From Alkalinema sp. FACHB-956 (GTDB lineage: Bacteria; Cyanobacteriota; Cyanobacteriia; Leptolyngbyales; Leptolyngbyaceae): a DNA stretch of 51,857 nucleotides. The translations under genes were made by a program, and so were the position numbers. The notes beneath the pieces are model-generated. The model did not search any database, was not told the DNA's origin, and saw nothing but the letters and a program-made list of their open reading frames with translations. The stretch is from the NCBI RefSeq assembly GCF_014697025.1, contig NZ_JACJRC010000034.1, positions 1-51,857 on the forward strand, read 5' to 3'. Positions 8,129 to 17,247 of this stretch are shown in pieces (within the stretch, counting starts at the first letter, position 1; every line of letters starts with the position of its first letter).

Positions 8129-9268
8129 CTACTCTCTCTGTAGCTTTTGCTGATGGATGAACTCAAATAAATCAACGTAGTGTTTTGCCATGGTTGACCA
8201 ACTGTATTGTTCGGCAATCTTGCGAGCAGTCTGCCCCATCTGATGTCTTAAATTGGATTGTGTCATCAGTTTGTGAGCAGCTTCCGCGATCGCCACCGAG
8301 TCTTCGGAATCAGGTAACACAATGCCACAATCGGGGTGAATAATTTCCGAGCCACCTGTCGTTTTTGCAGTAATCACAGGCAGACCGGATGCCATGGCTT
8401 CTAATACTACGAGTGTGCAGGCTTCATATCGGGATGGAAAGATGAAGAAATCAACGGCTCGCATGATGGCTGGCAGGTCGCGGCGGTATCCCAAAAAGTA
8501 GGTTCGATTGCTGACTCCCAAGTTGATCGCCATCTGTGGGAAAGGACTCTGCTCAGGATTGCCGACCACTGCCAGATGTAGCTCAGGAACCTGTTGAAGG
8601 GCTTTGAGAATGGTATCTAAATTTTTTCGGTTCGATCGAATATCGCCAGCGAAAAGCGCAAGGGGAACCGAATTGGGTAACTGCCATTGGCTGCGATCGG
8701 ACTGACCCGGATGAAATTCATCGAGGTCAACGCCATTAAAAATGACTTGAATCTGGGATGGGCTGATGCCAATTTCAGTGAGTTCCTGTCCCACTTTTTG
8801 AGAGACGGCCACAACAGTTCTTGCTTGACTGAGGATGGGATGCTCTAGGAGTGCATTAAATTTGCTGTATAACCATTGATAGCTGCCATACAGGTTGCGA
8901 TGAATTTGAGCGGGATGGACAGAGGATTGCAGCCAAGCACTATGGACAAAGTGAACTGCATTGACATCTGCCGGATAGGATGTAATGGTGCCGTTAATCT
9001 TAGTGACATCATAATGATGAGCATTCTGCTTCAGCCACTGGTGACTGTGATGCATGAAGGCGAGATTTTTGAATAACTCTGTTGGGAGACTTGCAACGGA
9101 AATCTTGATCCAATTGAGATTAGGGTGATCTTGTAGCTCAGGCGCGATGCTACTGGCTAGTAGAGTCAGTCGATGACCACGATGCAAGACCTCACGAGCC
9201 ACTTCGTAATTGACTCGTCCTTGCCCATCTCCTTTAGCGACTTTGTGAGTAACAATACAAGCTTTCAT
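8129..9268 (-). CDS. Glycosyltransferase family 4 (GT-B fold)
   Basis: The 379-residue protein starts MKACIVTHKVAKGDGQGRVN, a GT4 N-terminus with the glycine-rich acceptor-side loop. The donor domain has LFAGDIRSNRKNLDTIL near residue 208 and the signature EACTLVVLEAMASGLPVI near 283, where the first Glu and the Glu of LEAM form the EX7E motif. It lies 18 bp after one GT2 gene and 4 bp before another, so these three genes are probably one transcript. The transferred sugar is unknown. Confidence 0.88.
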   Translation of the reverse strand: MKACIVTHKVAKGDGQGRVNYEVAREVLHRGHRLTLLASSIAPELQDHPNLNWIKISVASLPTELFKNLAFMHHSHQWLKQNAHHYDVTKINGTITSYPADVNAVHFVHSAWLQSSVHPAQIHRNLYGSYQWLYSKFNALLEHPILSQARTVVAVSQKVGQELTEIGISPSQIQVIFNGVDLDEFHPGQSDRSQWQLPNSVPLALFAGDIRSNRKNLDTILKALQQVPELHLAVVGNPEQSPFPQMAINLGVSNRTYFLGYRRDLPAIMRAVDFFIFPSRYEACTLVVLEAMASGLPVITAKTTGGSEIIHPDCGIVLPDSEDSVAIAEAAHKLMTQSNLRHQMGQTARKIAEQYSWSTMAKHYVDLFEFIHQQKLQRE

Positions 9269-9286
9269 GGTGTCATAGGTCTCACG

Positions 9287-10219
9287 TTATGAGGGATGGG
9301 AGTTCATCCAGGTTTGCAACCCTTGCCAGCGACCCACTAGGCATGACCATCCTTTCTGGACGGCTAGCCAGCCTTCTTGAGGGAATAGTCGTAAGACTTG
9401 GATCAGACCAGGATTGGTTCTTGTTCCAATCAGATTTGACCAGATCAGGAAAATTAAACGACGTAAAGGAGAAAGATAGTCGAGCAAGGCTAACACTTCA
9501 TTATGGGATTGATTAATGGTAGCGATCGCATTGAAGCTACCGCGCTGATCATCATCAAACCGTTGAGCAGGGTAGTGGTTGACAGCAACGGCGGGATCGT
9601 AGATGAGTTTCCAGCATCGACGTTTGACTGAGAGACTGAACGCCAGATCGTTATGCACCTGTGCACCTTGTCCTTTCAGACGATCGTCAAACCGTAGTCC
9701 TTCGATCGCTTCCCGTCGATAGCTCATATTGGCACCTTTGAGGATGTCAACTTCGCGGGCCTCTCCAATTCCAATGTGATGATTGCCCACGACTCGCCCA
9801 AACCATTGAAGAATACCAACCTGATTTTCAGATCCCTCTAGGAGTCGATCGCCTAAATAAACCCAGTCCCGACCACCCACACCACCCACAGTTGAATCAG
9901 AGAGATAATGCCCTTTAATTTGCTCTAACCAAGTCGGTGCAGGAGCAGCATCATCATCAGTAATGGCAATTATATCGCCCCGTGCAACAGCCATCCCCCC
10001 ATTCAAGGCCGCTACTTGTCCCGGCAGCCACACATTAACCACTTGCAGAGGCAATGCCTCAGCGGTAAAACTCCGTAGAAATTCATGAGTTTCATCATCG
10101 GTATCACGCACCACAACTAAAACCTCATCAGCATGACAAGACTGCTGTTTGAGGGCTTCGAGGCAGCGCGCCAAATCTCGGCAACGTCGATAAGTTGGAA
10201 CCAGAACCGATACTTTCAT
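9287..10219 (-). CDS. Glycosyltransferase family 2
   Basis: The 310-residue protein begins MKVSVLVPTYRRCRDLARCL and has the acidic catalytic stretch IAITDDDAAPAPTWL near residue 90, so it is a GT2 enzyme. After the catalytic domain come ILKGANMSYRREA near 155 and a C-terminal part with a hydrophobic segment near 265. An in-frame ATG also occurs five codons upstream at 10234, but the ATG at 10219 overlaps the stop of a short upstream ORF as ATGA, a layout typical of translational coupling. No good ribosome binding site precedes either ATG, which fits coupling. Confidence 0.85.
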   Translation of the reverse strand: MKVSVLVPTYRRCRDLARCLEALKQQSCHADEVLVVVRDTDDETHEFLRSFTAEALPLQVVNVWLPGQVAALNGGMAVARGDIIAITDDDAAPAPTWLEQIKGHYLSDSTVGGVGGRDWVYLGDRLLEGSENQVGILQWFGRVVGNHHIGIGEAREVDILKGANMSYRREAIEGLRFDDRLKGQGAQVHNDLAFSLSVKRRCWKLIYDPAVAVNHYPAQRFDDDQRGSFNAIATINQSHNEVLALLDYLSPLRRLIFLIWSNLIGTRTNPGLIQVLRLFPQEGWLAVQKGWSCLVGRWQGLQTWMNSHPS

Positions 10220-10332
10220 AGTTGCATCCAACATAATTGTATCCAGAGTAAATCAAGGTTAAATCTCTGTTGATACAGCACTTTACTTGACTGATCGATA
10301 CAGCAGCTCACAGCAGACATGGCTTCAGACAT
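10216..10332 (-). CDS. Candidate 38-residue leader or small protein coupled to the GT2 gene
   Basis: ATG at 10332 is preceded by TAAGGAG about 11 nt upstream. It opens 38 codons beginning MSEAMSAVSCCIDQSSKVL and ending LLWIQLCWMQL. The TGA overlaps the ATG of the GT2 gene as ATGA. The product has four cysteines and three tryptophans or more hydrophobic residues near its C-terminus. No family is recognised. It may be a regulatory leader, a small membrane-active protein or a chance ORF; the ribosome binding site and overlap argue against chance. Confidence 0.4.
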   Translation of the reverse strand: MSEAMSAVSCCIDQSSKVLYQQRFNLDLLWIQLCWMQL

Positions 10333-10555
10333 TATTGTATTTGCTCCTTATCGTTACGCAATCTGCTGTAACCCTCTTCTATCAAACTGGGTTCAAATAT
10401 TGCGTTCCCGTAGGATGAAATGACGTAAAGTCGCCGAAAATCCACAAACTGACAAAAGAGAGGTAAGTAGCTAGGTGGAATAAATGTAGGATGTGTAAAG
10501 CCTGCGGCATCCCAGAAAAAACGCTAGCTGTAACGCATCAATAACTTAACACTTC
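10333..10555. other. Spacer upstream of the GT2 gene
   Basis: Apart from the candidate short ORF at 10216-10332, this roughly 320-bp gap between two GT2 genes shows no gene. It is AT-rich and could hold an internal promoter for the downstream half of the cluster. No sigma-70 boxes stand out clearly. Confidence 0.4.
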
Positions 10556-11509
10556 CTACCAACAGAAATTCAACATATTTTCGACAACAGGGAGTAAGTT
10601 ACCCGGCAGACAAAGCAACACAAAGTGGATAAATCCTTTGACTGACAAACGATTCTGTAACGTATAGTGATCAGACATATATATTGCTAAGGCTTGTTTT
10701 TTTCTGCCTTTTTTCAGCAACTTACTCACCGCTGGTGAAGCGTATTGTTGGAGCCTTTCTCTTCTCGAAGGTTCGATCGAGGCTGGCAAGTCAAGCTCTT
10801 TAACTAAGTTAAACGTAATATCACTATAGTTGTTATTTCTCAAAATTGAATTATCGGTCAACCGATATGCGGAAACATATTTGTCAATGAAATAGAAAGC
10901 TGACTGATTTTTGGCAATCCGTAGGCCAAAATCATAGTCACAAGCATCTCCAACTGTTGCACCATCACGGTAGCCGACTGCTCGTGCAACTTCCGTTAAA
11001 ATCATATAACCGTTATTTGGAAATTGACCCATCAGGGCTGACCACTGCGAGGATGACTGTAATCCGGCATACTTTTCGGATCGAAAATAATGACAATTCA
11101 GTTGGTTGGAATCTTTCTCCAGAATTTTACCATCCATGCTGGCCACAAACTGTTTACCAAAACAAGCGACTAAGTCAGGATGGTCATCCCAAACTTGGAT
11201 CAAAGTACTCACCGCATCTTCGAGCAACCAGTCATCATCATGAATTAAGACAAGCCGATCTCCTTGCGCTAAGTAGAAGAGTTGATTTACATTACCCGCT
11301 TGCCCCAGTGGTTGAGCATTACGATAGTACCGAATTCTATCCGATCGCTGCAACTGAACAATGGCCACCTCTGACAATTCATCCGGCGAATCATCAGAAA
11401 TAATAATTTCAATATTGTGATAGGTTTGATTCAAACAGGACTGAACCGCACAAAGCAGCAAATCAGGGCGTTTATAGGTCGGAATACAAATAGAAATCAG
11501 CGAATTCAT
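10556..11509 (-). CDS. Glycosyltransferase family 2
   Basis: The 317-residue protein starts MNSLISICIPTYKRPDLLLC. It has IEIIISDDSPDEL near residue 34 and the DXD-type motif VLIHDDDWLLEDAV near 91, the hallmarks of a GT-A GT2 enzyme. Its C-terminal third is helical and ends in a hydrophobic stretch (FIHFVLLCLPGNLLPVV), which may associate with the membrane. It is one of three consecutive GT2 enzymes in the cluster, each probably adding a different residue to the repeat unit. The sugar is not predictable. Confidence 0.87.
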   Translation of the reverse strand: MNSLISICIPTYKRPDLLLCAVQSCLNQTYHNIEIIISDDSPDELSEVAIVQLQRSDRIRYYRNAQPLGQAGNVNQLFYLAQGDRLVLIHDDDWLLEDAVSTLIQVWDDHPDLVACFGKQFVASMDGKILEKDSNQLNCHYFRSEKYAGLQSSSQWSALMGQFPNNGYMILTEVARAVGYRDGATVGDACDYDFGLRIAKNQSAFYFIDKYVSAYRLTDNSILRNNNYSDITFNLVKELDLPASIEPSRRERLQQYASPAVSKLLKKGRKKQALAIYMSDHYTLQNRLSVKGFIHFVLLCLPGNLLPVVENMLNFCW

Positions 11510-11614
11510 ACACCACCAAATGAGTAGGAATAGATAGGTGCAGTAAGCAGAGACAGGGTCAGAAAAATCAAGGGGATTAATCTGAGTCGATTATCTGGCA
11601 GCCAAACAGACAGA

Positions 11615-12691
11615 TTATTGAGTGGGGACAATCTCACTAGCAGGGTCTAAGATATTCACTGGCGGCCAATCTAAGCCATATTGTTCAATGAGTTGACCAG
11701 CCGATTGTGTAAGTTCGGCTTTATAGGAGACAGATCGTAGGCGTCTTAATAATTTCCGGAAAGGATAAGTGGAATCAGTGCGGCAGATCTCATAGATATT
11801 CACCGCACAATGAACTGGATCAGGCTTACTGAAAGCCAGTAACAACCTTTCATGAATATATTGATCGAGATTTTTCGACAACAGCTTCCGGAAATCGAGA
11901 GGTTTCGGAACCGATCTTATATTCATACTAGATTCTAAAGCAGCCAGATTTTTCTTGGCAATTTCGATATAGTTTATTGAGCCTTGGAGTCCATCAGCGA
12001 GAGCAGTAGCTTGTTCGGGATAGAGCCGCCAAGTCGCTAGAAGCTGAGGCAAATAAATCACATCGGAAAATAGCCCCAGACGCATTGACCAATCATAGTC
12101 ACCCACAGAGCCATATTGCGATGAAAAACCGCCCATTTTCGCAATCAGATTCCTTCTAAATACCAACGAAGTAATCGTCATATAAATAGTGCCATACATG
12201 TAATGCATGAATACTTCACACAATCCCGATCTGCGATGGGGAGATCGGTTCACTTCCGCATAGATCGGAAATCGGTTACATACATATTCATCTGGGTCGT
12301 ATAGCATATCACCCTCTTGATCAATCAATGCGTATTGAAAATGACAGATATCGACATCAGGATGCTGATCAAGCATATTCACCGTACTATCCACTAATGA
12401 CGGATAACAAATATCGTCACTCGTAAGGATATAGAAATATTCGGTATCGACATGCTCTAGGCTGTAGTTCCAATCTGCATACATGCCCTGCCCCAGACCC
12501 CGCTTGAGCAAGAATCGTGGATCATGGACAAATTGCTGCATATATTCCCAACTACCATCATCGGAGTTACCATCAATAAAAACACATTGCCAATCTTGAC
12601 AGGTTTGTGCCAACATACTTTCAATACAAGCGGGCAAATACTTGATCTTATTCCGGTTCGGGATACAGAACGTAAATTTTGGCTTGTTCAT
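11615..12691 (-). CDS. Glycosyltransferase family 2
   Basis: The 358-residue protein starts MNKPKFTFCIPNRNKIKYLP. It has WQCVFIDGNSDDGSWE near residue 35 and the acidic motif YILTSDDICYPSLV near 90. The NRN in place of the usual TYN after CIP is seen in GT2 subgroups that modify capsule or O-antigen. A 100-residue helical C-terminal extension follows the catalytic domain. The ribosome binding site before ATG is weak. It sits between the FkbM methyltransferase and another GT2 gene. Confidence 0.85.
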   Translation of the reverse strand: MNKPKFTFCIPNRNKIKYLPACIESMLAQTCQDWQCVFIDGNSDDGSWEYMQQFVHDPRFLLKRGLGQGMYADWNYSLEHVDTEYFYILTSDDICYPSLVDSTVNMLDQHPDVDICHFQYALIDQEGDMLYDPDEYVCNRFPIYAEVNRSPHRRSGLCEVFMHYMYGTIYMTITSLVFRRNLIAKMGGFSSQYGSVGDYDWSMRLGLFSDVIYLPQLLATWRLYPEQATALADGLQGSINYIEIAKKNLAALESSMNIRSVPKPLDFRKLLSKNLDQYIHERLLLAFSKPDPVHCAVNIYEICRTDSTYPFRKLLRRLRSVSYKAELTQSAGQLIEQYGLDWPPVNILDPASEIVPTQ

Positions 12692-12757
12692 GATGAAATC
12701 TAATCAGATAGAGGGATGAGTATGAATCGAAGAAACAAAAACGATCCTAGAGCAGAT

Positions 12758-13582
12758 TTAACATTTGGGAAGAACATTTTTAAGGAAATGGGCAGTACCA
12801 AAATTTTCAGAAAATATGTAGTCAGTTTTGCAGATAAAACCAAGGTGGTTTAATTTATCAAACAAGGCATCTTTTGATCCATTACGATGATGTTCCATCT
12901 GAATTTCCTGCACACTATTCAAATATTCAGGTGTCATGTTTTGAAACAAATCATGCTCCCCACCTTCAATATCAATTTTAAGTAGATCTATACGTCTATG
13001 CCCAAGTTTTTCTTCAACTATATCCAGTAAATCAGGAAATCTAATAGCAGATACAGTTTCTACACCAGTTGCATCTTCGGCTTCAACAAGATGACTCGTA
13101 GTACTTCCAAAACCGCCCGTCGCCATCGCACAGATAGCACGCCTAGAACTTATAGCTAGGGGAAGGGTTGTAATGCGCGAACTCAGCTGATTATTAACAA
13201 TATTTTCCTCAAGTTGTCTGAAAGTACTGGGAAATGGTTCAAGGCAGATAACTTTCACGTCAGGCTCATGCTGAGCCGCAAAAATAGCAAATGAACCGAT
13301 ATTGGCACCCAAATCTACGATAACTTTACAATCTTTCGGAATTTTGTACTCAAATTTGCAGAAAATCACCCAGACAGTCGTTACGTCATAGAAGTCTTTT
13401 AAACGAATGGTATATCCTTTCCGAGTCATCACATCAAAAGGATATTGATTGACTAATCCCAAAAAACGAAATAAAAACCCCCACCAGTTTTTGAGATTGT
13501 ACATGCACCACCAAGCTTCAGGAACTCGTTGCAGGTTGGAAGCAATTTTCGTGAATCTCGAAATCATCAAGCTGAAAGACAT
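12758..13582 (-). CDS. FkbM family SAM-dependent methyltransferase
   Basis: The product of about 274 residues has the FkbM core: motif I VIVDLGANIGSFAIFAA near residue 90, VICLEPFPSTFRQLEENI near 115, and the diagnostic DLLKIDIEGGEHDLF near 205. FkbM enzymes O-methylate sugars or polyketides and are common in glycan clusters. The frame opens at a TTG (13597), but ATG 13582 is preferred because TTTGAGGAA lies about 10 nt upstream. It probably methylates a sugar hydroxyl of the polymer, a modification that can also cap chains. The specificity is inference. Confidence 0.88.
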   Translation of the reverse strand: MSFSLMISRFTKIASNLQRVPEAWWCMYNLKNWWGFLFRFLGLVNQYPFDVMTRKGYTIRLKDFYDVTTVWVIFCKFEYKIPKDCKVIVDLGANIGSFAIFAAQHEPDVKVICLEPFPSTFRQLEENIVNNQLSSRITTLPLAISSRRAICAMATGGFGSTTSHLVEAEDATGVETVSAIRFPDLLDIVEEKLGHRRIDLLKIDIEGGEHDLFQNMTPEYLNSVQEIQMEHHRNGSKDALFDKLNHLGFICKTDYIFSENFGTAHFLKNVLPKC

Positions 13583-13709
13583 GGGTATATTCCTCAAAGA
13601 ATTGTGTTACAGGTATAACGAAATATGGAACAATAAGTACATTGTTACAACATATAACTCAATGCTAAAACCAATAAACTCGTTGTCATATAAGAAATTT
13701 ATGACATAC

Positions 13710-14963
13710 CTAGTAGGCAACCGATTCAACCACTTTCTGTAAAGCAGAAATCATTTGATCAGCAATCCAATCAACATTAAAACTCTGTTCTGCAACCTTA
13801 CGATTGTTAGCAATCACTTGATTACGATCACGATCAAGCTTCTCCAGTGCGGTAATCATGGCATCTTTCAACGCTTCTGGAGTATATTCCTCAAACAAGA
13901 TTCCTGACTCTCCAATGAAGTCCTTCGTCCCATTGGTTGAACCGAGAACCACGGGTAAACCGCAACAGAGAGCTTCTGCGATCGAAGAACCAAAGTTCTC
14001 GGCTTCACTAGGTTGAACCACAACGTCACATTCGTGAAGGAGTTGTGGAATTTCCGATCTCGGGACAAATGGAATGTACTCCATTTGTCCTTTTTGTAGC
14101 AGTGGCTCCATCAATTTGCGATATCCTGGTACATGACGAAATCCACCCACAACTTTCAAATGCACATCTTGCCGCTCCTGTAAGAGTAATTCATAAGCTG
14201 CAATCATCAAATCAAATCGCTTACGAGGATCGATTCGCCCTAACCACAGAAAAGTTTTCTTATCCGTATTGCTCTTTAGACTCACTTTCTGTGGTGGCTG
14301 AAAGAGTTCTAGATTTATAGGGTAGGGCAGTATTCGTAAACGCTCTGGAGCAACCCCATACTCAATCATACGATCACGTGACCAAGCACTTTCACAAATC
14401 AAGAGATCACTATTAGCTATTTCTCGACCAACTTTAGGAGCTTCCAATGTGTAGTGAACAGCCGCCTTTAGATAAAAACCTGAACCACCGTATTTAATGA
14501 TTTGCGATCGAAGTTTCTGAATATATTGCCATTCTGTTTGAGGTGTTCCCTGCAACCAACTGACGATCGGTAATCCCTTCACTTTAAATTTAGAATTAAC
14601 ACTTAGAAACAGCATCACATCATAATGCTGAGAATGATGTGATAAAATAATTTCTTCTTGCAAATATTTTTGATCTATCCGACTATCAAGGAAAACATGA
14701 ACAGCAGGCCACAAATACGATTTATAAATCTCCTTTAAAAAGGTTGGAAGACAACTATAGATAGAACTTCCAACCACTCCCTTCGGTAGTTCAATGAACT
14801 TGAAATTAGAATAATCTAATAACTCATGAGGCTTATTAAAGCCATCCCAACCAAAAAAATCAATCTCAAGTCCCCGCTTCAACAGCTCTTCCAAAATCAG
14901 AAAGTTAGCACCAGCAACACTTCCCGTATTCTTATACACATAACCGTAACAAGCAATTTTCAT
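13710..14963 (-). CDS. Glycosyltransferase family 4 (GT-B fold)
   Basis: The 417-residue protein starts MKIACYGYVYKNTGSVAGAN, a GT4 N-terminal acceptor domain. The donor domain has FLWLGRIDPRKRFDLMI near residue 235 and the signature EAENFGSSIAEALCCGLPVV near 320 with both glutamates. A ribosome binding site, GGGAGTAGAAGG, precedes the ATG. It is the first catalytically complete glycosyltransferase after the flippase in transcription order. Its length is normal for the family. Confidence 0.88.
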   Translation of the reverse strand: MKIACYGYVYKNTGSVAGANFLILEELLKRGLEIDFFGWDGFNKPHELLDYSNFKFIELPKGVVGSSIYSCLPTFLKEIYKSYLWPAVHVFLDSRIDQKYLQEEIILSHHSQHYDVMLFLSVNSKFKVKGLPIVSWLQGTPQTEWQYIQKLRSQIIKYGGSGFYLKAAVHYTLEAPKVGREIANSDLLICESAWSRDRMIEYGVAPERLRILPYPINLELFQPPQKVSLKSNTDKKTFLWLGRIDPRKRFDLMIAAYELLLQERQDVHLKVVGGFRHVPGYRKLMEPLLQKGQMEYIPFVPRSEIPQLLHECDVVVQPSEAENFGSSIAEALCCGLPVVLGSTNGTKDFIGESGILFEEYTPEALKDAMITALEKLDRDRNQVIANNRKVAEQSFNVDWIADQMISALQKVVESVAY

Positions 14964-15030
14964 CCTTCTACTCCCTTACCAACCACGCAAAGATTAACTT
15001 CACCAAAATCTAGTCAACGCTGAAGACAGT

Positions 15031-16368
15031 TCACGATGAAGTGCCTGTCATTACCAAGTGATAAATCCGTACAAAGTCCGCTCTACCAGGAATTAAATTG
15101 GGAGATCTCGACTTTAGAACGATCGGATAACTGACCATCACTGCAACTAAACGAAAGACACCTGAGATCAGGAGCGCATAAACCACCCCATACACTCCAT
15201 AGGTTGGCACCCATAGAACAAACATCACAACATTTAGTCCTAGCCCTAACGCTTGTAAAAGTGTTGCCATTTCCGGGCGATCCAGTGCCATGAAAGGCTG
15301 CATCAAAATCTGTGTTGTTCCTAGCAAAATAGTGTAACCAACCAGCAATCTAAAAATGGGTGCCGCCGCTACAAACTCATTCCCATACAGTAACTCTAGT
15401 ACCTGTGGCCCCAAGAGAACAACAGTTGCCCCCCCAACAATCGTCAGCACAAGCGTCACACGTGCTGTTTTTGCTGTCATCTCTACCACCTCATTCACAG
15501 GTCGTGCAGAAGCTTTAGGAAATAGAATACTTCCAGCAGAGATCTGTAGCATAGCAATCACACTCGCTAAGTTTAACGCTGCATTATAAATTCCAACTTC
15601 ATAAGCCGCTAAAACCCCTACGATAAAAATCTGATCAATTTTGCTAGCTAGAGTCCCCAGTAAATCTAATCCATAGGATCTCAGACCATACCTAAAAAGA
15701 TTTCTAAAAGATGCAGATAACCTGATAAATTTTGGCTGAATCTGTCTGCAAGCATGAACCAAAACCCATAGAACTAATATCACCTTAGGAATTATTCCAG
15801 CAATGATAAAATTAACAGGATTAATTATATTAAATTGAATCAAAATCCATAATGTAATTAGCGATAGCAGCGGAGAAGTAATATATCGAATTTGATTAGC
15901 AAAACCAAACTGCTCCTCAGCTTCCAAGGCAGCACAGGCTATCCCGTGGAGCATATCGAGCACCGCAGTTAATACAAACCATCGTGCAACTTGAATTACA
16001 ATTTCAGGGCTTTTCGCTAGCCAGACTGGAATACAGAAAAAACCAACGATCGATGCAGCAGTTCCCAGTAAAGAGCCTAGTATTAAAGCAGTACCAAATA
16101 ACTCGGATTTTTGTTCAGGATACCGCTTGAAATTATAAATCAAAGAATTGGTTAACCCTAAGGTTGCCATAAAAGCTAACAATTGCGGCCAAAGACTCAT
16201 AGCTGCTAGCTCACCTCGCCCTTCAGGACCTAGATATCGTGCAGTAATCATTCCTGTTACGATCGTTAAAGCCATGAAGATAAAGCGAGCCAAAAAGGTT
16301 TGAGCAATTGTAGATGCACCATCTTTGCCCTGTAGAATCCAACGAATTTTAGCGTGAATCAATTTCAC
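15031..16368 (-). CDS. Wzx-type oligosaccharide flippase (polysaccharide biosynthesis protein)
   Basis: This is a membrane protein of about 445 residues with roughly 12-14 hydrophobic segments. The first segment has the pattern LARFIFMALTIVTGMITARYLGPEGRGELA, which is typical of the RfbX/MviN-MATE polysaccharide flippase family; GPEGRGE is a hallmark. Such proteins move undecaprenyl-linked oligosaccharides across the inner membrane. The frame is open to a TTG at 16425 without a ribosome binding site. GTG 16368 is chosen because AGAGG lies about 9 nt upstream. It points to a Wzx/Wzy-dependent route for this cluster. Confidence 0.85.
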   Translation of the reverse strand: MKLIHAKIRWILQGKDGASTIAQTFLARFIFMALTIVTGMITARYLGPEGRGELAAMSLWPQLLAFMATLGLTNSLIYNFKRYPEQKSELFGTALILGSLLGTAASIVGFFCIPVWLAKSPEIVIQVARWFVLTAVLDMLHGIACAALEAEEQFGFANQIRYITSPLLSLITLWILIQFNIINPVNFIIAGIIPKVILVLWVLVHACRQIQPKFIRLSASFRNLFRYGLRSYGLDLLGTLASKIDQIFIVGVLAAYEVGIYNAALNLASVIAMLQISAGSILFPKASARPVNEVVEMTAKTARVTLVLTIVGGATVVLLGPQVLELLYGNEFVAAAPIFRLLVGYTILLGTTQILMQPFMALDRPEMATLLQALGLGLNVVMFVLWVPTYGVYGVVYALLISGVFRLVAVMVSYPIVLKSRSPNLIPGRADFVRIYHLVMTGTSS

Positions 16369-16513
16369 TGACCTTGACCTCTGGCTTGTTTCCGTAATTC
16401 TTAGTGGACTCCATAACCTTGGCAAACTGATTACTTATTAATAGTAAAATCGCTAAAACAACCCCTAAATAAAGGTTTCAAGGATCTTAGGACTTATCAA
16501 CCGACCGCTCTAA

Positions 16514-17137
16514 TCAACCTTGAGTTGAGATCGGATTAGACTTTTCCACACTCTCAAAATATGCAGCCGGTAGACTCACTCGTCCACGCAATTCATTCAG
16601 CCACACCAACAACTGCTGGCGCAAACCCACTCTTTGAATTAACCCACATAGTCCACTTGCTTTCAAAATGCGACCATCATAATTCACATAAAATTGCAGA
16701 GACTCACCCATCGCAGCAGATTGTTGGGAGGCTCGAAACAGGTAAGCAGCAATAATCAATAAACTATTTACACTAAACCGAACCATTTTCCCGAGCAGCG
16801 TATAGGAAACCTTTTGAGCAACCAATCCACAACTCTTCCCCGGCTTTAAATTGACATAAATCGGCTTACCCGCACGGTGAGCGACTTCCGCCCAGAATTG
16901 CAAGGCCGCCACACCCAGCTTGACATCTACCAATACCAACTTCACCGGCGACTTTCTCACCCGCTCCACTAGCCACTCCATCGGCACCGTCTCCGGAACC
17001 ACGATCGCACTACGAGACGGCGCACGGCGCACAACCAACTTCTTCTGCCGCCACACCAGCGCATACCCTGCCATCGTTGCAGCCGAATTGATAGAAGGAA
17101 CAGACGTTGAAAAGACAGGAGATTTTGTGTACATCAT
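16514..17137 (-). CDS. HepC-like sugar transferase relative, catalytic domain degenerate
   Basis: In this 207-residue protein the stretch from LVWRQKKLVVR (residue 27) through LVDVKLGVAALQFWAEVA (near 73) to GKPIYVNL (near 95) resembles, from memory, the N-terminal domain of cyanobacterial HepC-type sugar transferases. A hydrophobic segment near 125 and a shortened tail, DGRILKASGLCGLIQRVGLRQQLLVWLNELRGRVSL, follow. In active PF02397 enzymes the equivalent tail reads as KFRSM, then [23 protein letters not shown]. Here the acidic DELPQ and the GPRP motif are missing. It is probably a non-catalytic homologue; alternatively it is simply an unknown protein. It heads the polysaccharide cluster. 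Confidence 0.5.
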   Translation of the reverse strand: MMYTKSPVFSTSVPSINSAATMAGYALVWRQKKLVVRRAPSRSAIVVPETVPMEWLVERVRKSPVKLVLVDVKLGVAALQFWAEVAHRAGKPIYVNLKPGKSCGLVAQKVSYTLLGKMVRFSVNSLLIIAAYLFRASQQSAAMGESLQFYVNYDGRILKASGLCGLIQRVGLRQQLLVWLNELRGRVSLPAAYFESVEKSNPISTQG

Positions 17138-17247
17138 TGTGAACCAACACCGAATGTGAAAGGGCGTAAAACCAAATTTAAGGAAACGTATTTATAACCG
17201 AAACTTACATCCTTTGTCCGCTGTCGGAATTGAGACGAACTCGCTGA

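Noticed and set aside
10381-10410. tRNA T-loop-like GGTTCAAAT
   Set aside because: The flanking bases cannot form the T stem, and no acceptor or anticodon arm is present.
10957-11403. 148-codon plus-strand open frame
   Set aside because: It lies antisense within a clear GT2 gene; composition is His/Pro-rich and family-less.
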